DNA of 39,138 bases from Thermoplasmata archaeon. Lineage in GTDB: Archaea; Thermoplasmatota; Thermoplasmata; Lutacidiplasmatales; UBA184. Below are positions 7,700 to 15,342 of the stretch, in pieces. The position numbers and the translations under genes were made by a program. Under the pieces are notes generated by a model. It worked only from the letters and a program-made list of their open reading frames with translations. It was not told the origin of the DNA and searched no databases. Location of the stretch: NCBI GenBank assembly GCA_021823345.1, contig JAKAOF010000012.1:1-39138 (forward strand), read 5' to 3'. How positions within the stretch are numbered: position 1 is the first letter of the stretch; each line of letters begins with the position of its first letter.

Positions 7700-10054
7700 C
7701 TAAGATTGGGCTCCCACGGAGACCGAGTTCAGCGCCTGCATGTCGTACCCGATCACGGCGGCGGTCAGGGGCAGGAAGTTCACCTGTGCGGTGTACGATC
7801 CGCCGGCCTGAAGGCACCATTCCAGGAACTGCACGACGTAGAACTGCTTGGCCGCGTTCGTCGGGCTCGTCTTGACCAAGGTGTACTCGAGGTTCGTGTC
7901 CGGGTACGGGTTCGGGTAGGCCGCCGATGGGAGCGTGCCCCCTTGACCGAGCTTGAGGTCCGTCGCCCCGGGCACTCCGCCCAGGATGAGGCTCACGGCG
8001 ACGCTGGGCGGCTGGAGGTTCTCCAGACCCAAGTTCGCATCTTCGCTGATCGTGGTGGGGGTGGGCAGGATGTAGTTGGCTGGGTTGGTGCCGTTCACGT
8101 TCGCCGCCTGGTCTCCCAGGGCTGCGTATCCCAGTCCCGCGGCATTCGCCTCGCTCTCGTAGCTGATGCCGATGTAGGCGATCCCGTACTTCGTGGACTG
8201 CAGTCCCGTCACCATTCCGCTGTTGCCCTTGTATCCGGACTGTCCCGCGGGCCAGGTGATCGAGGTACCATAGCCAGCCGTCCATCCGTTCCAGGACATG
8301 TAGCACAGCGAGGTGAACATGAACGTGTCCCCGCTCCCGTCCGACCGGTGGAGGGGCACGATCGGGTTGCTGGGCAGGGTCACGCCAGGGTTCGCCGCCT
8401 GGATCTCAGGGTCGTTCCAGTTGGTGATCGCCCCTGCGTAGATCTTCGCCAGCACCGTCCCGTTCAGGTTCAGGTGCGCCGAGACTCCGGGCAGGTTGTA
8501 GTACACGAGCTGGGCCGAGATGGCGATGGGCACGTTGATGAGCCCATACTTGCTCGCATTGGCGGGGTCGAGGTACGCGTCCGTCCCGCCGATGTCGACC
8601 AAGCCCTGCTCGGCCGAGCTGATCCCAGTTCCGCTCCCCGTGCTGTCGGGGGAGATCTGGACGTTCGAGTAGAGCTTGGTGAAGTTCGGACCAAGGACCT
8701 GCATGTACGGGTAGATGAGCGAAGACCCTGTCTCACTCACCGTGAAGCTCGTGAGACCGCTGGGCCCTGACACCGACACCGAGTTGAGGGCCTCCATGTC
8801 GTATCCGATCACCGCCGCCGTCAGGGGCAGGAAGTTCACCTGTGCGGTGTACGATCCGCCGGCCTGCAACGACCACTCCAGGAACTTGACCACGTAGAAC
8901 TGCTTGGCCGCGTTCGTTGGGCTTGTCTTGACCAAGGTGTACTCGAGGTTCGTGTCCGGGTACGGGTTCGGGTAGGTCGTCGACGGGAGCGTGCCCCCTT
9001 GACCGAGCTTGAGGTCCGTCGCCCCGGGCACTCCGCCCAGGATGAGGCTCACGGCGACGCTGGGCGGCTGGAGGTTCTCCAGACCCAAGTTCGCATCTTC
9101 GCTGATCGTGGTGGGGGTGGGCAGGATGTAGTTGGCTGGGTTGGTGCCGTTCACGTTCGCCGCCTGGTCTCCCAGGGCTGCGTATCCCAGTCCCGCGGCA
9201 TTCGCCTCGCTCTCGTAGCTGATGCCGATGTAGGCGATCCCGTACTTCGTGGACTGCAGTCCCGTCACCATTCCGCTGTTGCCCTTGTATCCGGACTGTC
9301 CCGCGGGCCAGGTGATCGAGGTACCATAGCCAGCCGTCCATCCGTTCCAGGACATGTAGCACAGCGAGGTGAACATGAACGTGTCCCCGCTCCCGTCCGA
9401 CCGGTGGAGGGGCACGATCGGGTTGCTGGGCAGGGTCACGCCAGGGTTCGCCGCCTGGATCTCAGGGTCGTTCCAGTTGGTGATCGCCCCTGCGTAGATC
9501 TTCGCCAGCACCGTCCCGTTCAGGTTCAGGTGCGCCGAGACTCCGGGCAGGTTGTAGTACACGAGCTGGGCCGAGATGGCGATGGGCACGTTGATGAGCC
9601 CATACTTGCTCGCATTGGCGGGGTCGAGGTACGCGTCCGTCCCGCCGATGTCGACCAAGCCCTGCTCGGCCGAGCTGATCCCAGTTCCGCTCCCCGTGCT
9701 GTCGGGGGAGATCTGGACGTTAGGGTAGAGCTTGGTGAAGTTCGGACCAAGCACTTGCATGTACGGGTAGATCAGCGAGGATCCGGTCTCACTGATCGTG
9801 TAGGCAGTGGGACCCCCACAGCCCGAAGTGCAGGTAGTATTGTTGTTGTTGCCACCACCCGACGAGCTCTTTCCTTTGTAGACGTACTCGTAGTAGTAGA
9901 ATGACCCGGCGATCCCGGCGATGACCAGCACGGCCACCAATGCGATGGCCATTCCCTTGCTTCCGCCCTTACCGGCAGATTTGGGAGAGGTCTGGCTTGG
10001 ACCCGAGATCGAGTCCTCCGAGTGCGCTGTTGACGAGGGATTCTTCGCACTCAT
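7700..10054 (-). CDS. pstS: Phosphate-binding protein PstS with two tandem, nearly identical domains
   Basis: A membrane-anchored substrate-binding protein that captures phosphate outside the cell for PstCA. Residues 30-55 form a signal-anchor helix (GMAIALVAVLVIAGIAG), followed by a Gly/Ser/Asn-rich linker. Two PstS domains then follow, repeating with a 352-residue period. Each has the phosphate-site motifs ISPDSTGSGTGI, VDIGGTDAYL and PLHRSDGSGDTFMF. At 784 residues it is about twice the family norm. The DNA repeats with a 1056-bp period and is identical over 738 bp. The ATG overlaps the stop of the AbrB-PhoU regulator (ATGA). Both domains keep the ligand motifs, so both probably bind phosphate. 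Confidence 0.92.
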   Translation of the reverse strand: MSAKNPSSTAHSEDSISGPSQTSPKSAGKGGSKGMAIALVAVLVIAGIAGSFYYYEYVYKGKSSSGGGNNNNTTCTSGCGGPTAYTISETGSSLIYPYMQVLGPNFTKLYPNVQISPDSTGSGTGISSAEQGLVDIGGTDAYLDPANASKYGLINVPIAISAQLVYYNLPGVSAHLNLNGTVLAKIYAGAITNWNDPEIQAANPGVTLPSNPIVPLHRSDGSGDTFMFTSLCYMSWNGWTAGYGTSITWPAGQSGYKGNSGMVTGLQSTKYGIAYIGISYESEANAAGLGYAALGDQAANVNGTNPANYILPTPTTISEDANLGLENLQPPSVAVSLILGGVPGATDLKLGQGGTLPSTTYPNPYPDTNLEYTLVKTSPTNAAKQFYVVKFLEWSLQAGGSYTAQVNFLPLTAAVIGYDMEALNSVSVSGPSGLTSFTVSETGSSLIYPYMQVLGPNFTKLYSNVQISPDSTGSGTGISSAEQGLVDIGGTDAYLDPANASKYGLINVPIAISAQLVYYNLPGVSAHLNLNGTVLAKIYAGAITNWNDPEIQAANPGVTLPSNPIVPLHRSDGSGDTFMFTSLCYMSWNGWTAGYGTSITWPAGQSGYKGNSGMVTGLQSTKYGIAYIGISYESEANAAGLGYAALGDQAANVNGTNPANYILPTPTTISEDANLGLENLQPPSVAVSLILGGVPGATDLKLGQGGTLPSAAYPNPYPDTNLEYTLVKTSPTNAAKQFYVVQFLEWCLQAGGSYTAQVNFLPLTAAVIGYDMQALNSVSVGAQS
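7722..8741. repeat. pstS: PstS domain repeat, copy encoding the C-terminal domain
   Basis: This repeats at an offset of 1056 bp the segment 8778-9797. By eye, positions 7928-8665 (738 bp) are identical between the copies. The outer 206 bp at the low-coordinate end hold about 20 differences, and the outer 76 bp at the other end about ten. Confidence 0.95.
8778..9797. repeat. pstS: PstS domain repeat, copy encoding the N-terminal domain
   Basis: Partner of the 7722-8741 repeat in direct orientation. A 36-bp stretch (8742-8777) encoding a short Ser/Gly/Pro/Thr linker separates the copies. The identical core corresponds to 8984-9721 here. Confidence 0.95.
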
Positions 10055-11169
10055 GCAGAATTCCTCTTCGACGCGCTCCGGCTTTCTTTCCGCGGTAGGG
10101 GAGACTTGCGTTCCTCGCTTTCGTTCATAGACCTTTGCTGGGGATGGGAGAAGACGCCCGCGGGGGTGTCCATCACGAGCTCACCGACATCGGCGAGGTG
10201 ACGGGCGACCCGCACCAGGGCATCGAGTACGACGGAAACGGAGGGCAAGCACTCTCCGGCCATCTTGCCGGATTTGGTGAGCCGAACGGCTTCGAGCACG
10301 AGCGCCGAGCGCTCGGCTTCGAACGCGCTCACCTGATCGATGTACTCGTTCGCCGAGAGCACGTTGTGCCCCCGGAGGACTTCCGGACCACGGGAGAGCA
10401 TCTCGAGGGCGCGCTCGTGCAGATTGTTGATGTGCACCATGTAGGAGGAAGGCGGGGGTGAGCCGGCCAGTTTCTCTTGCTCCTCCTCGATATGGACCGC
10501 GAGATCGGCGATCCGCTCCCACGTTCGGGAAAGGAGCAAGAGGGGGATCGCCTCCTTTGCAGAGAAGCGGTCCCCATGGTCACCGGCGCGGGTGAGAGCG
10601 CGCCGGACCTGCCAGCCGAGCCGGTCGACCTCGTCGTCCCGGCTTGCTAGATGGAAAGAATGGGTGAAGGGAAGATCGCTCCACCGCGAAGAAAGGTTCG
10701 AGTGCATCTCGACCGCGATGCTGTGCATCCGCTCGATGCGACCCTCGATCGGGATCTCGACCGAGCCGAGGTCCCGGAACTCGACCCGCCCGGGATCTTC
10801 GGACACGACGACCATGGAACCGGTGCGCCGGGCGAACTCGCGAACGGCCCGGGAAGGAATGCCTTCCTTCTTGTCGGATTCGAGCAGGATATCGGAGTGT
10901 CCCTGGAGGAACCCCCCGAGGAGCTCCCGGAACACGTGAACGTCCCCGTCATGGGCGCCCAGGGTGAATCGCTCCGAGGTTTCCGACCGAGGAGCATCGA
11001 TGACGAAGGAGTCCGGGCGATACCGACGCAACCGCATGACTTTCCCGCGGTTCCACCCACCTTCGGAAACCCAAACGGTGGGGATCGTGACGGCGTAGGA
11101 GTTGCCCGACCGGCGAAGCTTGAGGTGGACCTCCTCGGCACGGTTCATTGGGGTCTGACTGTCCCGCAT
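10051..11169 (-). CDS. AbrB-PhoU phosphate uptake regulator
   Basis: A 372-residue fusion. An N-terminal SpoVT/AbrB-type DNA-binding hairpin (LKLRRSGNSYAVTIPTVWV, residues 16-34) is followed by a swapped-hairpin partner strand, a linker region and a C-terminal PhoU domain. PhoU signatures are SRTWERIADLAVHIEEEQE and VVLDALVRVARHLADVGELVMD. This architecture is known in archaea at the head of pst operons, where it is predicted to sense transporter state and control transcription. It is the first gene of the operon and overlaps pstS by ATGA. A TATA box lies about 31 bp upstream. The ATG at 11148 is an alternative start. The basic tail (KRNSA end) is polar and probably disordered. Confidence 0.9.
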   Translation of the reverse strand: MRDSQTPMNRAEEVHLKLRRSGNSYAVTIPTVWVSEGGWNRGKVMRLRRYRPDSFVIDAPRSETSERFTLGAHDGDVHVFRELLGGFLQGHSDILLESDKKEGIPSRAVREFARRTGSMVVVSEDPGRVEFRDLGSVEIPIEGRIERMHSIAVEMHSNLSSRWSDLPFTHSFHLASRDDEVDRLGWQVRRALTRAGDHGDRFSAKEAIPLLLLSRTWERIADLAVHIEEEQEKLAGSPPPSSYMVHINNLHERALEMLSRGPEVLRGHNVLSANEYIDQVSAFEAERSALVLEAVRLTKSGKMAGECLPSVSVVLDALVRVARHLADVGELVMDTPAGVFSHPQQRSMNESEERKSPLPRKESRSASKRNSA

Positions 11170-11196
11170 TTTCGAACGGGATTACTTTTAGCGAGG

Positions 11197-11204
11197 TATA
11201 TATA
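11197..11204 (-). promoter_or_regulatory. TATA box of the pst operon
   Basis: TATATATA in an AT-rich island, centred 31 bp upstream of the ATG at 11169. It predicts a very short leader of about six bases. Confidence 0.65.
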
Positions 11205-11217
11205 GAAACTCTATTTT

Positions 11218-11229
11218 CTCTATATAGAG
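11218..11229. promoter_or_regulatory. Palindrome upstream of the pst operon TATA box
   Basis: CTCTATATAGAG is a perfect 12-bp palindrome centred 23 bp upstream of the TATA box, and a further CTCTAT lies between them. It is a candidate operator, perhaps for the AbrB-PhoU protein encoded next to it. It could also serve as an alternative TATA element. The remainder of 11230-11346 shows nothing I can name. Confidence 0.4.
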
Positions 11230-11346
11230 GTATTTACGGATACTGAGACCTCGGTGTGTTGAGCAGAGTCATGGGGTCTTCGCCCGGCGCAAGGGAGTGC
11301 CCGCTCTCACGCCGCCCGCCGGGCGGAAATCTCGATGGAACGGGTC

Positions 11347-12456
11347 TCAGCTCGGGGTCGCGGATTCGGAGGCCGAGCGAGAGCGGACCTGGAGGTACTG
11401 CCGCAACACTCCCGCGAACGTCCCCATGGCGATCCCGAGCGCGATGCCGAGGATGTTGGGAAGCAGGGCCCCGAGCGCGTAGGTCCCGCCCGTCGTAGCC
11501 TGGGCGAGGGACAAGAGGGCATAGCTCTCGACCCCGAAGGCCGTGATGGAGACCACGACCACCCAGAAGCTGGAGGGGAATCCCTTGCCGGACATCGCCT
11601 GGTGGACCGCACTGCCCCCTTCCCATACGGCCGCGGCACCGACCCACCAGTAGAGGGCGCTGGTCAGGAACGAATAGATGTGGGCCCCCGGGGAGGAGAG
11701 CGAGGGGTTCGCGAGCGATGCATCCCCGTTGACCCAACCGAGCACGAAGAACGCGACGGCCACGATCCCCATGAACACGGCGATCGAGCCGCTGCGAAGG
11801 TCACTGCCGAAGGATTCGACCTTCTCCAGCATCCACTCATCGATGTCGAACGTCCAGATCACGAGGTAAGCGCCGATGAAGAGCAGGAGGAACACGGCCC
11901 CGTAGCTCCAGATGTCCACCCCATAGAAGACGCTCAGGCTCTCGACGAAGCCCAGGAAGAGAAGGAAGGCGGCGGCCGGCAGGATGGTCTTGAACCGCAG
12001 CTTGCGGTCCTTGAGCGCACGGACCACCGAGTAGTACGTGCCCTGCAGCGTGGCGGTCTGGCGGATGTAGATCCGCTTCACCGAGGCGATGGGCTTACGG
12101 GAGGAGAGGATCGGGAAGACGTTCTCATCCTCCGCCCCGTCGGAGACCATGTAGAGCGAGCTCACGTCGAGGCGCTTGAGGACGGCGTCGAACTGCCGGG
12201 CGATCTCCCGGTCCGAGAAGATGCCGACCCGCTCATCCCCGGTCAGTACCGCAACTTCGACCTCATCGCCCGCGGACCGGAGCTCGTCGTGGAGCCCCAC
12301 CGCGGCGAGCATGGCGTTGGCGTCGGAGTCCTCTGGATCCGCCACCCCGAGCCGGGTGGCCGCATCCAAGACCGCCTCCCGACCCACTACGGGGCCCGTA
12401 ACATGCGCCTTCCGCCCGAGATCATCATCTCGGTCGACGCAGACGACGAGGTGCAT
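11347..12456 (-). CDS. DUF373 family archaeal membrane protein
   Basis: A 369-residue protein of the archaeal DUF373 family. The N-terminal soluble third opens with MHLVVCVDRDDDLGRKAHV and GPVVGREAVLDAA, the hallmark of the family. It continues with a Rossmann-like segment (VAVLTGDERVG...) and is followed by about seven transmembrane helices from residue 160. Its function is not known. I chose the ATG at 12456 because the family starts at this point; a GTG eight codons upstream is possible. It is divergent from proS, and an inverted repeat lies between the two genes. Confidence 0.85.
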   Translation of the reverse strand: MHLVVCVDRDDDLGRKAHVTGPVVGREAVLDAATRLGVADPEDSDANAMLAAVGLHDELRSAGDEVEVAVLTGDERVGIFSDREIARQFDAVLKRLDVSSLYMVSDGAEDENVFPILSSRKPIASVKRIYIRQTATLQGTYYSVVRALKDRKLRFKTILPAAAFLLFLGFVESLSVFYGVDIWSYGAVFLLLFIGAYLVIWTFDIDEWMLEKVESFGSDLRSGSIAVFMGIVAVAFFVLGWVNGDASLANPSLSSPGAHIYSFLTSALYWWVGAAAVWEGGSAVHQAMSGKGFPSSFWVVVVSITAFGVESYALLSLAQATTGGTYALGALLPNILGIALGIAMGTFAGVLRQYLQVRSRSASESATPS

Positions 12457-12457
12457 A

Positions 12458-12478
12458 GCACCTATACCTAACAGGTGC
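12458..12478. promoter_or_regulatory. Inverted repeat in the DUF373/proS divergent region
   Basis: Arms GCACCT and AGGTGC are separated by nine bases, just upstream of the DUF373 start and just before the proS TATA-like element. It is a possible shared operator, weakly supported. Confidence 0.25.
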
Positions 12479-12483
12479 ACATC

Positions 12484-12490
12484 GTTAAGA
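12484..12490 (+). promoter_or_regulatory. TATA-like element of proS
   Basis: GTTAAGA centred about 29 bp upstream of the proS ATG. The spacing fits a leaderless transcript, but the sequence is a weak TATA box. Confidence 0.4.
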
Positions 12491-12515
12491 ACCTTGCGTA
12501 GTATTCCCGCGAAAA

Positions 12516-13940
12516 ATGAGCGAGCTACCGGCCAAGGAACAGGCGTTCTTCGAGTGGTACAACGAAGTCCTCGAGCGCTCGGGCATCACCGACAAGCGCT
12601 ACCCCATCAAGGGGATGAACGTCTGGACGCCCTTCGGGCAGAAGACTTCCTCGCTCCTGGACCGGCTCATCCGGTCCCGGATCGAGCCGCTGCTCTATGA
12701 AGAGGTCAACTTCCCGACCCTCATCCCGGAAACGGAGTTCCGAAAGGAAGGGGACCACATCAAGGGGTTCGACGAGCAGGTCTACTGGGTGACCCACGGG
12801 GGCCGTACCGAACTCGATGTGAAGCTCGCCCTCCGTCCCACGAGCGAGACGGCGATGTATCCCATGTTCGCACTGTGGGTCCGCTCGCACAAGGACCTAC
12901 CCCTTCGCGTGTACCAGATCGTCTCGGTGTTCCGGTACGAGACCAAGACCACTCGGCCGTTCATCCGCGTGCGGGAGATCCACTTCTTCGAGGGTCACAC
13001 GGCCCACCTGGATGGTCCGCGGGCCGAGGAACAGGTCCGCGCCGATATCGGCTCCTTCGACGAGATATCCCGCGCCCTCTGCCTCCCCCACCTCCGGGTC
13101 CGACGGCCGGACTGGGACAAATTCCCTGGCGCGCACTATTCGATCGCCTTCGACCTGCCGCTCGGTGGATCGAAGACGCTGCAGATCGGGACCGTGCACT
13201 ACTACCGGGACAACTTCGCCCGGGCCTATGGTATCGGCTACGAGGATGCCCAGGGCAACCGGCAGCTTCCGCACCAGACCACCTACGGGATCTCGGAGCG
13301 GATACTGGGTGCCGTGATCGCCCTGCATGGGGACGAGAAGGGATTGGTACTTCCCACCATCATCGCGCCCATCCAAGTGGTCGTGATCCCGATCATGGGC
13401 AAGGAGCCGGCCGAGGGGCTGGTCGAACACGCCCAAGGATTGGTCCAGGCCCTCACCGACGCGGGCCTGCGCGCCAGGCTGGACGCATCCGATGAGCGCC
13501 CCGGAGCCAAGTACTACGCCTGGGAACTCAAGGGGGTCGCTTTGCGTATCGAGGTCGGCCGCAAGGAGCTCCAGGCACGCACGGTCACCTTGGTGAACCG
13601 CCTGGGCGTCCGTTCCACCCTGGACGTCGATGAGCTCGTCTCGGGGGTGCGGAGCGCCCTCGCGGACTTCGATCAAGCCCTGTGGACCCGAGGGCTCAAT
13701 GCGCTCATGTCCCGTTTGCACCGGGTAGCTCCCGGAGAGAAGCTCGACCCGGAGAAGGTCAACGTGATCGGCTGGTGCGGGCAGGAGAAGTGCGGGAAGG
13801 ACGTGGAGAATACCGCGGGGCTGAGCCTCCTCGGGACGCTCGAGGATGCCACGCACTTCGATGGGCTTCCGAGCCCGGTCTGCCACTTCTGCGGTAATTC
13901 CTCTGGCGCGGTGTGGGCCCTCGCCGCCCGCCCCCTGTAG
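12516..13940 (+). CDS. proS: Prolyl-tRNA synthetase, archaeal/eukaryotic type
   Basis: A 474-residue class II synthetase that charges tRNA-Pro. Motif 1 lies in the region leading to NFPTLIPE, motif 2 is FRYETKTTRPFIRVREIHFFEGHTAH (split across a loop) and motif 3 is GISERILGAVIALHGDEKGL followed by LPTIIAPIQVVVIPI. The anticodon-binding domain follows. The C-terminal zinc domain characteristic of the archaeal type has CGQEKC and CHFC. There is no editing insertion between motifs 2 and 3, as expected for this type. Length and order are normal. It ends 38 bases before the convergent RnfD-like gene, with two small stem-loops between. Confidence 0.96.
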   Translation: MSELPAKEQAFFEWYNEVLERSGITDKRYPIKGMNVWTPFGQKTSSLLDRLIRSRIEPLLYEEVNFPTLIPETEFRKEGDHIKGFDEQVYWVTHGGRTELDVKLALRPTSETAMYPMFALWVRSHKDLPLRVYQIVSVFRYETKTTRPFIRVREIHFFEGHTAHLDGPRAEEQVRADIGSFDEISRALCLPHLRVRRPDWDKFPGAHYSIAFDLPLGGSKTLQIGTVHYYRDNFARAYGIGYEDAQGNRQLPHQTTYGISERILGAVIALHGDEKGLVLPTIIAPIQVVVIPIMGKEPAEGLVEHAQGLVQALTDAGLRARLDASDERPGAKYYAWELKGVALRIEVGRKELQARTVTLVNRLGVRSTLDVDELVSGVRSALADFDQALWTRGLNALMSRLHRVAPGEKLDPEKVNVIGWCGQEKCGKDVENTAGLSLLGTLEDATHFDGLPSPVCHFCGNSSGAVWALAARPL

Positions 13941-13953
13941 GCGACACTTCGCC
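13940..13953. terminator. Stem-loop at the proS stop
   Basis: Arms GGCGA and TCGCC with a 4-base loop start at the last base of the proS stop codon, in the 38-bp convergent gap. The stem is short (5 bp) and its function is inferred. Confidence 0.35.
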
Positions 13954-13954
13954 G

Positions 13955-13968
13955 AACCGCAACCGGTT
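13955..13968. terminator. Second small stem-loop in the proS/RnfD junction
   Basis: Arms AACCG and CGGTT with a 4-base loop, 11 bp beyond the stop codon of the minus-strand RnfD-like gene. Together with 13940-13953 it fills most of the gap. Confidence 0.3.
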
Positions 13969-13978
13969 TGAGGTCAGA

Positions 13979-15205
13979 TCACGGAGAGCAACCGCTCGTC
14001 GCGTAATCGTCTCCGTTGAACTCCGCGTACCCGAAGTCCTCGTAGAGGTCGGTCTCGGTCACCGTGACCTGGTTCACGGGGTCGTAAAAGACCACGACCC
14101 CCGTATTCGCGTCATAGGAGAGGATGACCGAGGGACCGAGCGCCTTGTGGAGCTGGCTCAGCGTGCTCTGGGGGATCGAGGGGTTGTCCGCCTGGCAGTT
14201 CGAGTAGGTGGTCGTTCCCCCACTCCCGGAGGACACGGGGGGGGCCGCACCGGAGGCGATGAGCGGCGCCGGGGTCGCCGAGGGACCCGTCGAGGCCGCC
14301 ACCAACGCAAGGAGGAGGGCGACGGCGATCCCCGCGCTGACCCGTCTCGGGATGGACCACCTCTCGGTGGGAGACAAGAGGGCCTGGCGGCGCTTCTTCT
14401 TCTTCTTCTCCGAAACGATGGTGGTCGCCGGTTTCACGGAGCGATGAAGGGCCAGATGCAGGAGGTTGCCGACCATGAGCGCCAGGAGCACTCCCGTGGT
14501 GGGGAGCAACAAGCTGAGGCCCAGGCTTGCGATCGCCACCGTGGCACCGAACAATGGCTGCACGGCGGGGTCGGCGGGGGCGGTCCGGGGCTCGCTCACC
14601 ATGTAGAGCCCGAAGAACACCGTCGCCGGGTCGAAGATCTTGAGCAGGAAGAGCGTGGGGGCGGTTATCTGTTGGAAGAAGAGCAGGTAGAGCGTGGCGA
14701 TCCCCGCGTAGGCGAGGAAGAAGCTCACGACCATCTCCCAGCGGGACAGGTTCCTCCAGAAGATGAACAGGCCGAGGGCCGGGAGCAGGATGAAGCCCGG
14801 AGTCCCGAGTCCGACCCACCACGAGGGAGCGAGCCCGAGAGCGACCGCTCCGGCAAGGACACCGAGCGCCGCAGGGTTGAAGATCGGGGAGCCCGAGCGC
14901 CGGAGCACGTGCTTGAGGGTGATGGTCACGATGGTCGCCGTGCCCGAAAGCAGGAGGGCGGAGGTCGGTGGGAAGAGAAGGACCAGGAATCCGGCGGTGG
15001 CGAGGGCTCCCTCGGGCAGCCTCAGCTTGTCGAATCGGATGCGTTGGAAGGCGAGGTCGGTCAGCGCAGCGATCGGGAAGAGGAAGAGCTCGTACCAACC
15101 CGCGCCTTGGAGGTAGTAGATCCCCCAGAGGATGAGGGCGAGCAGCGCCACCCAGACCACGCGTACCGGAAGGAGGGCTGATGCAACCGAACGCGGCAGC
15201 CTCAC
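13979..15205 (-). CDS. RnfD/NqrB-like membrane protein with extracytoplasmic C-terminal domain
   Basis: A 408-residue protein. Residues 1-260 hold about nine hydrophobic helices with the RnfD/NqrB signature SGSPIFNPAALG and the later SEPRTAPADP segment that corresponds to the DPVSAP loop. Such subunits are the membrane cores of Rnf and Na+-NQR redox pumps. I find no S-G-A-T flavinylation motif and no other Rnf subunits nearby, so electron-transport function is uncertain. After a Lys/Arg run (EKKKKKRRQ) and one more helix come about 100 residues outside the membrane, with two Cys (SNCQADN and TSGCSP). A TATA box 28 bp before the GTG predicts a leaderless mRNA. Confidence 0.72.
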   Translation of the reverse strand: MRLPRSVASALLPVRVVWVALLALILWGIYYLQGAGWYELFLFPIAALTDLAFQRIRFDKLRLPEGALATAGFLVLLFPPTSALLLSGTATIVTITLKHVLRRSGSPIFNPAALGVLAGAVALGLAPSWWVGLGTPGFILLPALGLFIFWRNLSRWEMVVSFFLAYAGIATLYLLFFQQITAPTLFLLKIFDPATVFFGLYMVSEPRTAPADPAVQPLFGATVAIASLGLSLLLPTTGVLLALMVGNLLHLALHRSVKPATTIVSEKKKKKRRQALLSPTERWSIPRRVSAGIAVALLLALVAASTGPSATPAPLIASGAAPPVSSGSGGTTTYSNCQADNPSIPQSTLSQLHKALGPSVILSYDANTGVVVFYDPVNQVTVTETDLYEDFGYAEFNGDDYATSGCSP

Positions 15206-15228
15206 GACCTCCTATGAGTCGACCACCC

Positions 15229-15237
15229 CTAATAAAC
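15229..15237 (-). promoter_or_regulatory. TATA box of the RnfD-like gene
   Basis: GTTTATTAG on the minus strand, centred about 28 bp upstream of the GTG start. Confidence 0.6.
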
Positions 15238-15299
15238 CCCACGTACGAACCTGTCCGGGATTTTGCTCTTCCACAACCTCCCGGGGCTTCACGGAACGG

Positions 15300-15307
15300 T
15301 TAAGAAT
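15300..15307 (+). promoter_or_regulatory. TATA-like element of purD
   Basis: TTAAGAAT centred about 39 bp before the ATG at 15343. A ribosome-binding-like GAGGT at 15329-15333 stands nine bases before that ATG, which supports it over the ATG at 15352. Confidence 0.4.
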
Positions 15308-15342
15308 CCGGACACTTCTCCCGGGACCGAGGTAAAATCGGG

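Noticed and set aside
7722-9797. Direct repeats considered as an assembly duplication
   Set aside because: The two copies differ at about 30 positions at their ends and are in frame with a distinct linker, so a pure assembly artefact is unlikely, although reads should confirm it.
7466-9904. Long plus-strand frames, partly duplicated, opposite pstS
   Set aside because: They are shadows of the high-GC pstS gene and repeat only because pstS repeats. The products have no recognisable domain.
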